Shown here: positions 25,901-40,000 of the stretch, in pieces
Position numbering within the stretch: the stretch's first letter is position 1
How the letters are laid out: every line of letters starts with the position of its first letter
Source: Isoperla grammatica
Taxonomy: Eukaryota > Arthropoda > Insecta > Plecoptera > Perlodidae
NCBI GenBank assembly: GCA_945910005.1
Contig: OX246739.1
Location: 6,974,001 to 7,038,000, forward strand
Direction: 5' to 3'
Length of the DNA: 64,000 bases
Translations under genes and position numbers: made by a program
The notes under the pieces: generated by a model
The model's input: only the letters and a program-made list of their open reading frames with translations
Told to the model about the DNA's origin: nothing
The model's database searches: none

Positions 25901-28900
25901 CTCAATTAGTGGGCATCGCAAGTAACTAGGAAAGTTCTCGATACGACGATACACACTCAATTAGTGGGCATCGAAAGTAACTGGGAAAGTTCTCGATACG
26001 ACGATACGCACTCAATTAGTGGGCATCGCAAGTAACTAGGAAAGTTCTCGATACGACGATACACACTCAATTAGTGGGCATCGAAAGTAACTGGGAAAGT
26101 TCTCGATACGACGATACGCACTCAATTAGTGGGCATCGAAAGTAACTAGGAAAGTTCTCGATACGACGATACGCACTCAATTAGTGGGCATCGAAAGTAA
26201 CTGGGAAAGTTCTCGATACGACGATACGCACTCAATTAGTGGGCATCGAAAGTAACTGGGAAAGTTCTCGATACGACGATACGCACTCAATTAGTGGGCA
26301 TCGCAAGTAACTAGGAAAGTTCTCGATACGACGATACGCACTCAATTAGTGGGCATCGCAAGTAACTAGGAAAGTTCTCGATACGACGATACACACTCAA
26401 TTAGTGTGCACCGAAAGTAACTGAGAAAGTTCTCGAATACGACGATACACACTCAATTAGTGTGCACCGAAAGTAACTGAGAAAGTTCTCGAATACGACG
26501 ATACGCACTCAATTAGTGGGCATCGAAAGTAACTGGGAAAGTTCTCGATACGACGATACACACTCAATTAGTGGGCATCGAAAGTAACTGGGAAAGTTCT
26601 CGAATACGACGATACACACTCAATTAGTGGGCATCGAAAGTAACTGAGAAAGTTCTCGAATACGACGATACACACTCAATTAGTGGGCATCGAAAGTAAC
26701 TGGGAAAGTTCTCGAATACGACGATACACACTCAATTAGTGGGCATCGAAAGTAACTGAGAAAGTTCTCGAATACGACGATACACACTCAATTAGTGTGC
26801 ACCGAAAGTAACTGAGAAAGTTCTCGAATACGACGATACGCACTCAATTAGTGGGCATCGAAAGTAACTGGGAAAGTTCTCGATACGACGATACACACTC
26901 AATTAGTGGGCATCGAAAGTAACTGGGAAAGTTCTCGAATACGACGATACACACTCAATTAGTGGGCATCGAAAGTAACTGGGAAAGTTCTCGATACGAC
27001 GATACACACTCAATTAGTGGGCATCGAAAGTAACTGGGAAAGTTCTCGAATACGACGATACGCACTCAATTAGTGGGCATCGAAAGTAACTGGGAAAGTT
27101 CTCGATACGACGATACACACTCAATTAGTGGGCATCGAAAGTAACTGGGAAAGTTCTCGATACGACGATACACACTCAATTAGTGGGCATCGAAAGTAAC
27201 TGGGAGAGTTCTCGAATACGACGATACACACTCAATTAGTGGGCATCAAAAGTAACTAGGAAAGTTCTCGAATACGACGATACACACTCAATTAGTAGGC
27301 ATCGAAAGTAACTGGAAAAGTTCTCGAATACGACGATACACACTCAATTAGTAGGCATCGAAAGTAACTGGGAAAGTTCTCGAATACGACGATACACCCT
27401 CAATTAGTAGGCATCGAAAGTAACTGGGAAAGTTCTCGAATACGACGATACGCACTCAATTAGTGGGCATTGAGGGTAACTTGGAAAGTTCTCGAATACG
27501 ACGATACACACTCAATTAGTAGGCATCGAAAGTAACTGAGAAAGTTCTAGAATACGACGATACACACTCAATTAGTGGGCATCGAAAGTAACTGGGAAAG
27601 TTCTCGAATACAACGATACGCACTCAATTAGTGGGCATCGAAAGTAACTAGGAAAGTTCTCGATACGACGATACACACTCAATTAGTGTGCATTGAGGGT
27701 GATTTGGAAAGTTCTCGAATACGACGATACACACTCAATTAGTGGGCATCAAAAGTAACTAGGAAAGTTCTCGAATACGACGATACACACTCACTTAGTG
27801 GGCATCGAAAGTAACTAGGAAAGTTCTCGAATACGACGATACACACTCAATTAGTGGGCATCAAAAGAAACTAGGAAAGTTCTCGAACACGACGATACAC
27901 ACTCAATTAGTGGGCATCAAAAGTAACTAGGAAAGTTCTCGAATACGACGATACACACTCAATTAGTGGGCATCAAAAGTAACTAGGAAAGTTCTCGAAT
28001 ACGACGATACACACTCAATTAGTGGGCATCAAAAGTAACTAGGAAAGTTCTCGAATACGACGATACACACTCAATTAGTGGGCATCAAAAGTAACTAGGA
28101 AAGTTCTCGAATACGACGATACACACTCAATTAGTGGGCATCAAAAGTAACTAGGAAAGTTCTCGAATACGACGATACACACTCAATAAGTGGGCATCAA
28201 AAGTAACTAGGAAAGTTCTCGACTACGACGATACACACTCAATTAGTGGGCATCAAAAGTAACTAGGAAAGTTCTCGAATACGACGATACGCAATCAATA
28301 AGTGGGCATCAAAAGTAACTAGGAAAGTTCTCGATACGACGATACGCACTCAATTAGTGTGCATTGAGGGTGATTTGGAAAGTTCTCGAATACGACGATA
28401 CACATGCAATTAGTGGGCATCAAAAGTAACTAGGAAAGTTCTCGAATACGACGATACACACTCAATTTGTGGGCATCGAAAGTAACTAGGAAAGTTCTCG
28501 AATACGACGATACACACTCAATTAGTGGGCATCAAAAGTAACTAGGAAAGTTCTCGAATACGACGATACACACTCAATTAGTGGGCATCAAAAGTAACTA
28601 GGAAAGTTCTCGAATACGACGATACACACTCAATTAGTGGGCATCAAAAGTAACTAGGAAAGTTCTCGAATACGACGATACACACTCAATTAGTGGGCAT
28701 CAAAAGTAACTAGGAAAGTTCTCGAATACGACGATACACACTCAATAAGTGGGCATCAAATTAACTTGGAAAGTTCTCGACTACGACGATACACACTCAA
28801 TTAGTGGGCATCAAAAGTAACTAGGAAAGTTCTCGAATACGACGATACGCAATCAATAAGTGGGCATCAAAAGTAACTAGGAAAGTTCTCGACTACGACG

Positions 28901-31900
28901 ATACACACTCAATTAGTGGGCATCAAAAGTAACTAGGAAAGTTCTCGAATACGACGATACGCAATCAATAAGTGGGCATCAAAAGTAACTAGGAAAGTTC
29001 TCGATACGACGATACGCACTCAATTAGTGGGCATCAAAAGTAACTAGGAAAGTTCTCGAATACGACGATACACACTCAATTAGTGGGCATCAAAAGTAAC
29101 TAGGAAAGTTCTCGAATACGACGATACACACTCATTTAGTGGGCATCAAAAGTAACTAGGAAAGTTCTCGAATACGACGATACACACTCAATTAGTGGGC
29201 ATCAAAAGTAACTAGGAAAGTTCTCGAATACGACGATACACACTCAATTTGTGGGCATCGAAAGTAACTAGGAAAGTTCTCGAATACGACGATACACACT
29301 CAATTAGTGGGCATCAAAAGTAACTAGGAAAGTTCTCGAATACGACGATACACACTCATTTAGTGGGCATCAAAAGTAACTAGGAAAGTTCTCGAATACG
29401 ACGATACACACTCAATTAGTGGGCATCAAAAGTAACTAGGAAAGTTCTCGAATACGACGATACACACTCAATTAGTGGGCATCAAAAGTAACTAGGAAAG
29501 TTCTCGAATACGACGATACACACTCAATAAGTGGGCATCAAATTAACTTGGAAAGTTCTCGACTACGACGATACACACTCAATTAGTGGGCATCAAAAGT
29601 AACTAGGAAAGTTCTCGAATACGACGATACGCAATCAATAAGTGGGCATCAAAAGTAACTAGGAAAGTTCTCGATACGACGATACGCACTCAATTAGTGT
29701 ACATTGAGGGTAATTTGGAAAGTTCTCGAATACGACGATACACACTCAATAAGTGGGCATCAAAAGTAACTAGGAAAGTTCTTGACTACGACGATACACA
29801 CTCAATTAGTGGGCATCAAAAGTAACTAGGAAAGTTCTCGAATACGACGATACGCAATCAATAAGTGGGCATCAAAAGTAACTAGGAAAGTTCTCGAATA
29901 CGACGATACGCAATCAATAAGTGGGCATCAAAAGTAACTAGGAAAGTTCTTGACTACGACGATACACACTCAATTAGTGGGCATCAAAAGTAACTAGGAA
30001 AGTTCTCGAATACGACGATACGCAATCAATAAGTGGGCATCAAAAGTAACTAGGAAAGTTCTCGATACGACGATACACACTCAATTAGTGGGCATCGAAA
30101 GAAACTGGGAAAGTTCTCGAAGACGACGATACACACTCAATTAGTGTGCACCGATAGTAACTAGGAATGTTCTCGAAGACGACGATACACACTCAATTAG
30201 TGGGCATCGAAAGTAACTGGGAAAGTTCTCGAATACGACGATACACACTCAATTAGTGTGCACCGAAAGTAACTGAGAAAGTTCTCGAAGACGACGATAT
30301 ACACTCAATTAGTGGGCATCGAAAGTAACTGGGAAAGTTCTCGAAGACGACGATACACACTCAATTAGTGTGCACCGATAGTAACTAGGAATGTTCTCGA
30401 AGACGACGATACACACTCAATTAGTGGGCATCGAAAGTAACTGGGAAAGTTCTCGAATACGACGATACACACTCAATTAGTGTGCACCGAAAGTAACTAG
30501 AAATGTTCTCGAAGACGACGATACACACTCAATTAGTGTGCACCGAAAGTAACTGAGAAAGTTCTCGAAGACGACGATATACACTCAATTAGTGGGCATC
30601 GAAAGTAACTGGGAAAGTTCTCGAAGACGACGATATACACTCAATTAGTGGGCATCGAAAGTAACTAGGAATGTTCTCGAAGACGACGATACACACTCAA
30701 TTAGTGTGCACCGAAAGTAACTGAGAAAGTTCTCGAAGACGACGATACACACTCAATTAGTGTGCACCGAAAGTAACTGAGAAAGTTCTCGAAGACGACG
30801 ATACACACTCAATTAGTGTGCACCGAAAGTAACTGAGAAAGTTCTCGAAGACGACGATATACACTCAATTAGTGGGCATCGAAAGTAACTGGGAAAGTTC
30901 TCAAAGACGACCTTATACACTCAATTAGTGGGCATCGAAAGTAACTAGGAATGTTCTCGAATACGACGATACACACTCAATTAGTGTGCACCGAAAGTAA
31001 CTGAGAAAGTTCTCGAAGACGACGATACACACTCAATTAGTGTGCACCGAAAGTAACTGAGAAAGTTCTCGAAGACGACGATACACACTCAATTAGTGTG
31101 CACCGAAAGTAACTGAGAAAGTTCTCGAAGACGACGATATACACTCAATTAGTGGGCATCGAAAGTAACTGGGAAAGTTCTCAAAGACGACCTTATACAC
31201 TCAATTAGTGGGCATCGAAAGTAACTAGGAATGTTCTCGAATACGACAATATTCACTCAATTAGTGGGCATCAAAAGTAACTGAGAAAGTTCTCGAAGAC
31301 GACGATATACACTCAATTAGTGGGCATCGCAAGTAACTGGGAAAGTTCTCGAAGACGACGATATACACTCAATTAGTGGGCATCGAAAGTAACTAGGAAT
31401 GTTCTCGAAGACGACGATACACACTCAATTAGTGTGCACTGAAAGTAACTGAGAAAGCTCTCGAATACGACGAAACACACTTAATTAGTGTGCACCGAAA
31501 GTAACTGAGAAAGTTCTAGAATACGACGATACACACTCAATAAGTGTGCACCGAAAGTAACTGAGAAAGCTCTCGAATACGACGATACACACTCAATTAG
31601 TGGGCATCGAAAGTAACTGGGAAAGTTCTCGAATACGACGATACGCACTCAATTAGTGGGCATCGAAAGTAACTAGGAAAGTTCTCGATACGACGATACA
31701 CACTCAATTAGTGTGCATTGAGGGTGATCTGGAAAGTTCTCGAATACGACGATACACACTCAATTAGTGGGCATCAAAAGTAACTAGGAAAGTTCTAGAA
31801 TACGACGATACGCAATCAATTAGTGGGCATCAAAAGTAACTAGGAAAGTTCTCGATACGACGATACGCACTCAATTAGTGTACATTGAGGGTAATTTGGA

Positions 31901-34783
31901 AAGTTCTCGAATACGACGATACACACTCAATTAGTGGGCATCAAAAGTAATTGGGTAAGTTCTCGATACGACGATACGCACTCAATTAGTGTACATTGAG
32001 GGTAATTTGGAAAGTTCTCGAATACGACGATACACACTCAATTAGTGTGCATCGAAAGTAACTGAGAAAGTTCTCAAATACGACGATACACACTCAATTA
32101 GTGTACATTGAGGGTAATTGAGAAAGTTCTAGAATACGACGATACACACTCAATTAGTGTGCATCGAAAGTAACTGAGAAAGTTCTCGAATACGACGATA
32201 CGCACTCAATTAGTGGGCATCGAAAGTAACTGGAAAAGTTCTCGAATACGACGATACACACTCAATTAGTGGGCATCGAAAGTAACTGAGAAAGTTCTCG
32301 AATACGACGATACACACTCAATTAGTGTGCACCGAAAGTTACTGAGAAAGTTCTCGAATACGACGATACACACTCAATTAGTCGGCATCGAAAGTAACTA
32401 GGAATGTTCTCGAATACGACGATATACACTTAATTAGTGTGCACCGAAAGTAACTAGGAATGTTCTCGAAGACGACGATACACACTCAATTAGTGTGCAT
32501 CGAAAGTAACTGGGAAAGTTCTCGAATACGACGATACACACTCAATTAGTGTGCACCGAAAGTAACTGAGAAAGTTCTCGAATACGACGATACGCACTCA
32601 ATTAGTGGGCATCAAAAGTAACTGGGAAAGTTTTCGAATACGACGATACACACTCAATTAGTGTGCACCGAAAGTTACTGAGAAAGTTCTCGAATACGAC
32701 AATACACACTCAATTAGTGGGCATCGAAAGTAACTGGGAAAGTTCTCGAATACGACGATACGCACTCAATTAAAGGGCATCGAAAGTAACTGAGAAAGTT
32801 CTCGAATACGACGATACACACTCAATTAGTGGGCATCAAAAGTAACTAGGAATGTTCTCGAATACGACGATATACACTCAATTAGTGTGCACCGAAAGTA
32901 ACTGAGAAAGTTCTCGAATACGACAATACACACTCAATTAGTGGGCATCGAAAGTAACTGGGAAAGTTCTCGAATACGACGATACGCACTCAATTAAAGG
33001 GCATCGAAAGTAACTGAGAAAGTTCTCGAATACGACGATACACACTCAATTAGTGGGCATCGAAAGTAACTAGGAATGTTCTCGAATACGACGATATACA
33101 CTCAATTAGTGTGCACCGAAAGTTACTGAGAAAGTTCTCGAATACGACGATACACACTCAATTAGTGGGCATCGAAAGTAACTGAGAAAGTTCTCGAATA
33201 CGACGATACACACTCAATTAGTGTGCACCGAAAGTTACTGAGAAAGTTCTCGAATACGACGATACACACTCAATTAGCGGGCATCAAAAGTAACTGGGAA
33301 AGTTCTCGAATACGACGATACACACTCAATTAGTGTGCACCGAAAGTTACTGAGAAAGTTCTCGAATACGACGATACACACTCAATTAGTGGGTATCAAA
33401 AGTAACTAGGAATGTTCTCGAATACGACGATATACACTCATTTAGTGTGCACCGAAAGTAACTAGGAATGTTCTCGAAGACGACGATACACACTCAATTA
33501 GTGTGCATCGAAAGTAACTGAGCAAGTTCTCGAATACGACGATACACACTCAATATTGGACATCGAAAGTAATTGGGTAAGTTCTCGAATACGACGATAC
33601 ACACTCAATTAGTGGGCATTGAGGGTGATTTGGAAAGTTCTCGAATACGACGATATACACTCACTTAGTGGGCATCGAAAGTAACTGGGAAAGTTCTCGA
33701 ATACGACGATACACACTCAATTAGTCGGCATCGAAAATAACTAGGAATGTTCTCGAATACGACGATACACACTCAATTAGTGTGCACCGAAAGTAACTAG
33801 GAATGTTCTCGAAGACGACGATACACACTCAATTAGTGTGCACCGAAAGTAACTGAGAAAGTTCTCGAAGACGACGATATACACTCAATTAGTGTGCACC
33901 GAAAGTAACTGAGAAAGTTCTCGAAGACGACGATATACACTCAATTAGTGTGCACCGAAAGTAACTGAGAAAGTTCTCGAATACGACGATACACACTCAA
34001 TTAGTCGGCATCGAAAGTAACTAGGAATGTTCTCGAAGACGACGATACACACTCAATTAGTGTGCACCGAAAGTAACTGAGAAAGTTCTCGAAGACGACG
34101 ATATACACTCAATTAGTGTGCACCGCAAGTAACTGAGAAAGTTCTAGAATACGACGATACACACTCAATTAGTCGGCATCGATAGTAACTAGGAATGTTC
34201 TCGAAGACGACGATACACACTCAATTAGTGTGCACCGAAAGTAACTGAGAAAGTTCTCGAAGACGACGATATACACTCAATTAGTGTGCACCGAAAGTAA
34301 CTGAGAAAGTTCTAGAATACGACGATACACACTCAATTATTGGGCATCGAAAGTAATTGGGAAAGTTCTCGAATACGACGATATACACTCAATTAGTGGG
34401 CATCGAAAGTAATTGGGAAAGTTCTCGAATACGACGATATACACTCAATTAGTGAGCATCGAAAGTAATTGGGAAAGTTCTCGAATACGACGATACACAC
34501 TCAATTAGTGGGCATCGAAAGTAATTGGGAAAGTTCTCGAATACGACGATACACACTCAATTAGTGGGCATCGAAAGTAACTGGGAAAGTTCTCGAATAC
34601 GACGATACACACTCAATTATTGGACATCGAAAGTAATTGGGAAAGTTCTCGAATACGACGATATACACTCAATTAGTGGGCATCGAAAGTAATTGGGAAA
34701 GTTCTCGAATACGACGATACACTTTTAATTAGTGGGCATCGAAAGTAACTGGGAAAGTTCTCGAATACGACGATACACAGTTA
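22964..34783 (+). repeat. 56-bp satellite array, about 210 copies, carrying consensus heat-shock elements
   Basis: The unit is GGGAAAGTTCTCGAATACGA, then CGATACACACTCAATTAGTG, then GGCATCGAAAGTAACT. It repeats in one orientation for about 11.8 kb with a few 55-bp variants. Almost every unit contains GAA-2-TTC-2-GAA, the three-box HSF-binding consensus; the first is at 22965-22977 and the last at 34753-34765. Frequent variants (GGAATGTTCTCGAAGAC, GAGAAAGTTCTCGAATAC, GGAAAGTTCTAGAATAC) differ outside the three boxes. The array falls into blocks of related units: dimer-like alternation near 22.96-23.4 kb, CACCGAAAG units near 25.1-25.8 kb, 55-bp CTCGATACG units near 25.8-26.4 kb, CATCAAAAG units near 27.7-30.06 kb, GAAGACG units near 30.06-31.5 and 33.7-34.3 kb, and GTAATTGGG units at the end. 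No coding potential is seen. Confidence 0.98.
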
Positions 34784-36887
34784 GTGGGCTGAATAATCTG
34801 TGTCATTGTACTTTAACAATTTCATTATATCGAGTGTTTTGCAGATGAAATTATTCTAGCTTTGAGATAATCCTAGATTATTATAAACTAATTGACAACA
34901 AATCGAGCAATGCGAGTTCAGTTTACTTCAAGATGACGTCTGCTGCAAATGTTTACAAGTGGCATCGTTCTTGTTTCAACGGAACCAGGTTTCCAACTGT
35001 CCCAGATGCAAACAAGAACTGTTGACTCGACTAACTCCAAACAAATAAACCAATGCGGGTAAACTTTTGAAAGAATGTGCGGTTCTAGCGTACGCTACTC
35101 TGAACAATTACTCTGCAGACGGTGCCCCATGACTTCTGATCGCTGGAATTAAATACAGATGTGAAATTCATACAAAAATAACAAGTCAATTTCAAAAATT
35201 AATATCTTGCAAGAAACATTGTCAAACTTTGCATTTTTGTAATGTGTTCGACATAATCTTGTATGTGCGCGAATATGTGAGCGACCATAAACGAGCCGTG
35301 CATCGCTCTACATTTTACGACTGGTGATAAAAACTCACGACCAACAGCCACTTATATTTACAAGACCCGACTAGCATTAACACACCTTTATGTTTTCCAG
35401 ACGACATTAAATAGAACCACGTTTTCAATGATAACGTTGCTTCCTCAGAGCGAACGAGGTATAATTTTGTTAACAAGTACATAGAAGCTTGGCCGTTTGT
35501 TGTACTTCATTTAATCCGAGCACTTGCCGTTTCTTTGATAGAAACTACCCTTCGTTGTTAATTTCCTGATACGGCTTGAGCATAATGTGATGTATAGGTT
35601 TCACGTTTCATCATTTGGTAACCATGCTAATCAAGATGATGAGTGATAGTTGAAGGTGAAGGTGAATAGGTTAATGACAGATAAAATCATAAACATGACT
35701 GATACCAGAGCGCATTGATTTCTTGCTGTGTTTATAGTTTACTAACTCAAAGCGAGTTTATTGGTGCTCGAAGGTAGTTCTGATGAAAACGTGGGAAATA
35801 TTTAATTTTGTCTCACTCTTCAATACGACCCTCTTGAATTCCCTTCGGCACAATTATTAATATCTACGTTGTAAAAACATACTTTGTTTCTTTCTTTTTG
35901 AGCCTTGGTGGTTAAATCACTTGTGAACTAATAAAATAGGTGGCTAGTTGTAACAATATGCTTGGAAATGTAATTATATTAAAGTTTGTAAGTTTCTAAC
36001 TTTAAAAACCTAGATCCAATCGACAGGACATTAAAATAACTTATTTGTTTTAAGCGAATCATGCAGCTCAACGTAAGATATGGTCTTACCGTCATATCAT
36101 AATTGACAGTAGTTGCATTCCATACGTCACATTATAAAGTAAGAGTACTAAATATTTAGATGTATGTTGATTTTTGCTGCTTAAAATCAAGCCATTATAT
36201 TTGCAGAGAAGAATATTGTCGTTCCATTTCCTCGTGAATTCAGTATTTATATCAGAGAGAAATTTTGCTCAAAGTTACAAAAACAATAGACATTCACGAT
36301 GCAATTCTTAAAGAATGGAGAAACCGTCTGAGTTATAAGTGCAGAAAGAGCCTGGACACTTAAACTAGACTTTAGAGAAGTTTTCTTTTCACTCTATCTC
36401 TATTTTAGACGTAATATAGCTAAATGAATTCAAAATTCATAAACTGCTCGACTATCAATTAATTAATTCTCGGTATATTTACTGTCTTTGTCAAAAACCA
36501 AATGTGTTCCACTTTTCCTCGGGTCTTACATTTTCAAACCACATAATATTTGCCTCGTTTACCCTTTTATTTGATTACTGGTCATTAAATATGCACCAAC
36601 ACAAGTAATTCTACATATCAACCAGTCTACACTAAGTATGTATCTAAATGTTTTTTAACCGGAATTAGCATGGTTTGTAGAGAGGGAAATACAGAGAGGG
36701 GATTGTGTAGCCAGTCCAAAAAGTATAATATGTACGAACGTTAGGTTTCCTTCAAGTTCAAAATTCGAAATGTGTGGGTGGGGATTCGAGTGGTTCCATT
36801 GGTGTCTTTAAAAGTGAACATTTAAAATGAAACGGTCCCATCTTGGTACTTCTTCACTTTAGAGTAACCAGTTTATTATGTTGGCAG
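34784..36887. other. Intron-like stretch between satellite and exon A
   Basis: Plain AT-rich sequence ending in the acceptor of exon A. No repeats, RNA genes or open frames of note. If the gene's first Ig exon lies upstream of this window, the satellite and this stretch are intronic. Confidence 0.5.
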
Positions 36888-37058
36888 TTCCGCCGGACAT
36901 TGTGAACGACGAGAGCAGCGCAGACATGGCTGCGCAGGAAGGAGACAACGCGACCTTGGCTTGCAAGGCCACGGGGCATCCCCCTCCCCGCGTCACGTGG
37001 CGTCGTGAGGACGGAGAGCCAATCATCTTGCGCCTCGTGCCCAGGGAGACAATCAAAG
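36888..37058 (+). CDS. Exon A: first half of Ig2 of the DIP/Lachesin-like protein
   Basis: The acceptor is TTGGCAG at 36881-36887 and the exon begins in phase 1 (second base of a Val codon). It reads VPPDIVNDESSADMAAQEGD, then NATLACKATGHPPPRVTW, then RREDGEPIILRLVPRETIK, and ends AAAG before GTAGAC at 37059. The 171 bp give 56 whole codons plus split codons at both ends, with no internal stop. The sequence holds the B-strand Cys and C-strand Trp of an Ig domain and a possible N-glycosylation site (NAT). Residues from KATGH onward (36965-37058) are the part copied in the following 15-kb array. This first copy is the only one joined to the unique 5' half of the exon, so it is the coding copy. 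Reading on past its donor reaches an in-frame TGA in the second unit. Confidence 0.88.
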
Positions 37059-40000
37059 GTAGACTCTCTCACTCACATATACAAGGCCACGGGGCATCCC
37101 CCTCCCCGCGTCACGTGGCGTCGTGAGGACGGAGAGCCAATCATCTTGCGCCTCGTGCCCAGGGAGACAATCAAAGGAAGACTCTCTCACTCACATATAC
37201 AAGGCCACGGGGCATCCCCCTCCCCGCGTCACGTGGCGTCGTGAGGACGGAGAGCCAATCATCTTGCGCCTCGTGCCCAGGGAGACAATCAAAGGTAGAC
37301 TCTCTCACTCACATATACAAGGCCACGGGGCATCCCCCTCCCCGCGTCACGTGGCGTCGTGAGGACGGAGAGCCAATCATCTTGCGCCTCGTGCCCAGGG
37401 AGACAATCAAAGGTAGACTCTCTCACTCACATATACAAGGCCACGGGGCATCCCCCTCCCCGCGTCACGTGGCGTCGTGAGGACGGAGAGCCAATCATCT
37501 TGCGCCTCGTGCCCAGGGAGACAATCAAAGGAAGACTCTCTCACTCACATATACAAGGCCACGGGGCATCCCCCTCCCCGCGTCACGTGGCGTCGTGAGG
37601 ACGGAGAGCCAATCATCTTGCGCCTCGTGCCCAGGGAGACAATCAAAGGAAGACTCTCTCACTCACATATACAAGGCCACGGGGCATCCCCCTCCCCGCG
37701 TCACGTGGCGTCGTGAGGACGGAGAGCCAATCATCTTGCGCCTCGAGCCCAGGGAGACAATCAAAGGTAGACTCTCTCACTCACATATACAAGGCCACGG
37801 GGCATCCCCCTCCCCGCGTCACGTGGCGTCGTGAGGACGGAGAGCCAATCATCTTGCGCCTCGTGCCCAGGGAGACAATCAAAGGTAGACTCTCTCACTC
37901 ACATATACAAGGCCACGGGGCATCCCCCTCCCCGCGTCACGTGGCGTCGTGAGGACGGAGAGCTAATCATCTTGCGCCTCGTGCCCAGGGAGACAATCAA
38001 AGGTAGACTCTCTCACTCACATATACAAGGCCACGGGGCATCCCCCTCCCCGCGTCACGTGGCGTCGTGAGGACGGAGAGCCAATCATCTTGCGCCTCGT
38101 GCCCAGGGAGACAATCAAAGGTAGACTCTCTCACTCACATATACAAGGCCACGGGGCATCCCCCTCCCCGCGTCACGTGGCGTCGTGAGGACGGAGAGCC
38201 AATCATCTTGCGCCTCGTGCCCAGGGAGACAATCAAAGGTAGACTCTCTCACTCACATATACAAGGCCACGGGGCATCCCCCTCCCCGCGTCACGTGGCG
38301 TCGTGAGGACGGCGAGCCAATCATCTTGCGCCTCGTGCCCAGGGAGACAATCAAAGGTAGACTCTCTCACTCACATATACAAGGCCACGGGGCATCCCCC
38401 TCCTTGCGTCACGTGGCGTCGTGAGGACGGAGAGCCAATCATCTTGCGCCTCGTGCCCAGGGAGACAATCAAAGGTAGACTCTCTCACTCACAGATACAA
38501 GGCCACGGGGCATCCCCCTCCCCGCGTCACGTGGCGTCGTGAGGACGGGGAGCCAATCATCTTGCGCCTCGTGCCCAGGGAGACAATCAAAGGTAGACTC
38601 TCTCACTCACATATACAAGGCCACGGGGCATCCCCCTCCCCGCGTCACGTGGCGTCGTGAGGACGGAGAGCCAATCATCTTGCGCCTCGTGCCCAGGGAG
38701 ACAATCAAAGGTAGACTCTCTCACTCACATATACAAGGCCACGGGGCATCCCCCTCCCCGCGTCACGTGGCGTCGTGAGGACGGAGAGCCAATCATCTTG
38801 CGCCTCGTGCCCAGGGAGACAATCAAAGGTAGACTCTCTCACTCACATATACAAGGCCACGGGGCATCCCCCTCCCCGCGTCACGTGGCGTCGTGAAGAC
38901 GGAGAGCCAATCATCTTGCGCCTCGTGCCCAGGGAGACAATCAAAGGTAGACTCTCTCACTCACATATACAAGGCCACGGGGCATCCCCCTCCCCGCGTC
39001 ACGTGGCGTCGTGAGGACGGAGAGCCAATCATCTTGCGCCTCGTGCCCAGGGAGACAATCAAAGGTAGACTCTCTCACTCACATATACAAGGCCACGGGG
39101 CATCCCCCTCCCCGCGTCACGTGGCGTCGTGAGGACGGCGAGCCAATCATCTTGCGCCTCGTGCCCAGGGAGACAATCAAAGGTAGACTCTCTCACTCAC
39201 ATATACAAGGCCACGGGGCATCCCCCTCCCCGCGTCACGTGGCGTCGTGAAGACGGAGAGCCAATCATCTTGCGCCTCGTGCCCAGGGAGACAATCAAAG
39301 GTAGACTCTCTCACTCACATATACAAGGCCACGGGGCATCCCCCTCCCCGCGTCACGTGGCGTCGTGAGGACGGAGAGCCAATCATCTTGCGCCTCGTGC
39401 CCAGGGAGACAATCAAAGGTAGACTCTCTCACTCACATATACAAGGCCACGGGGCGTCCCCCTCCCCGCGTCACGTGGCGTCGTGAGGACGGAGAGCCAA
39501 TCATCTTGCGCCTCGTGCCCAGGGAGACAATCAAAGGTAGACTCTCTCACTCACATATACAAGGCCACGGGGCATCCCCCTCCCCGCGTCACGTGGCGTC
39601 GTGAGGACGGAGAGCCAATCATCTTGCGCCTCGTGCCCAGGGAGACAATCAAAGGTAGACTCTCTCACTCACATATACAAGGCCACGGGGCATCCCCCTC
39701 CCCGCGTCACGTGGCGTCGTGAGGACGGAGAGCCAATCATCTTGCGCCTCGTGCCCAGGGAGACAATCAAAGGTAGACTCTCTCACTCACATATACAAGG
39801 CCACGGGGCATCCCCCTCCCCGCGTCACGTGGCGTCGTGAGGACGGAGAGCCAATCATCTTGCGCCTCGTGCCCAGGGAGACAATCAAAGGTAGACTCTC
39901 TCACTCACATATACAAGGCCACGGGGCATCCCCCTCCCCGCGTCACGTGGCGTCGTGAGGACGGAGAGCCAATCATCTGGCGCCTCGTGCCCAGGGAGAC

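Noticed and set aside
22964..34783. CRISPR array
   Set aside because: Head-to-tail 56-bp repeats without unique spacers, in a eukaryotic sequence with spliced exons and LINE/SINE elements.
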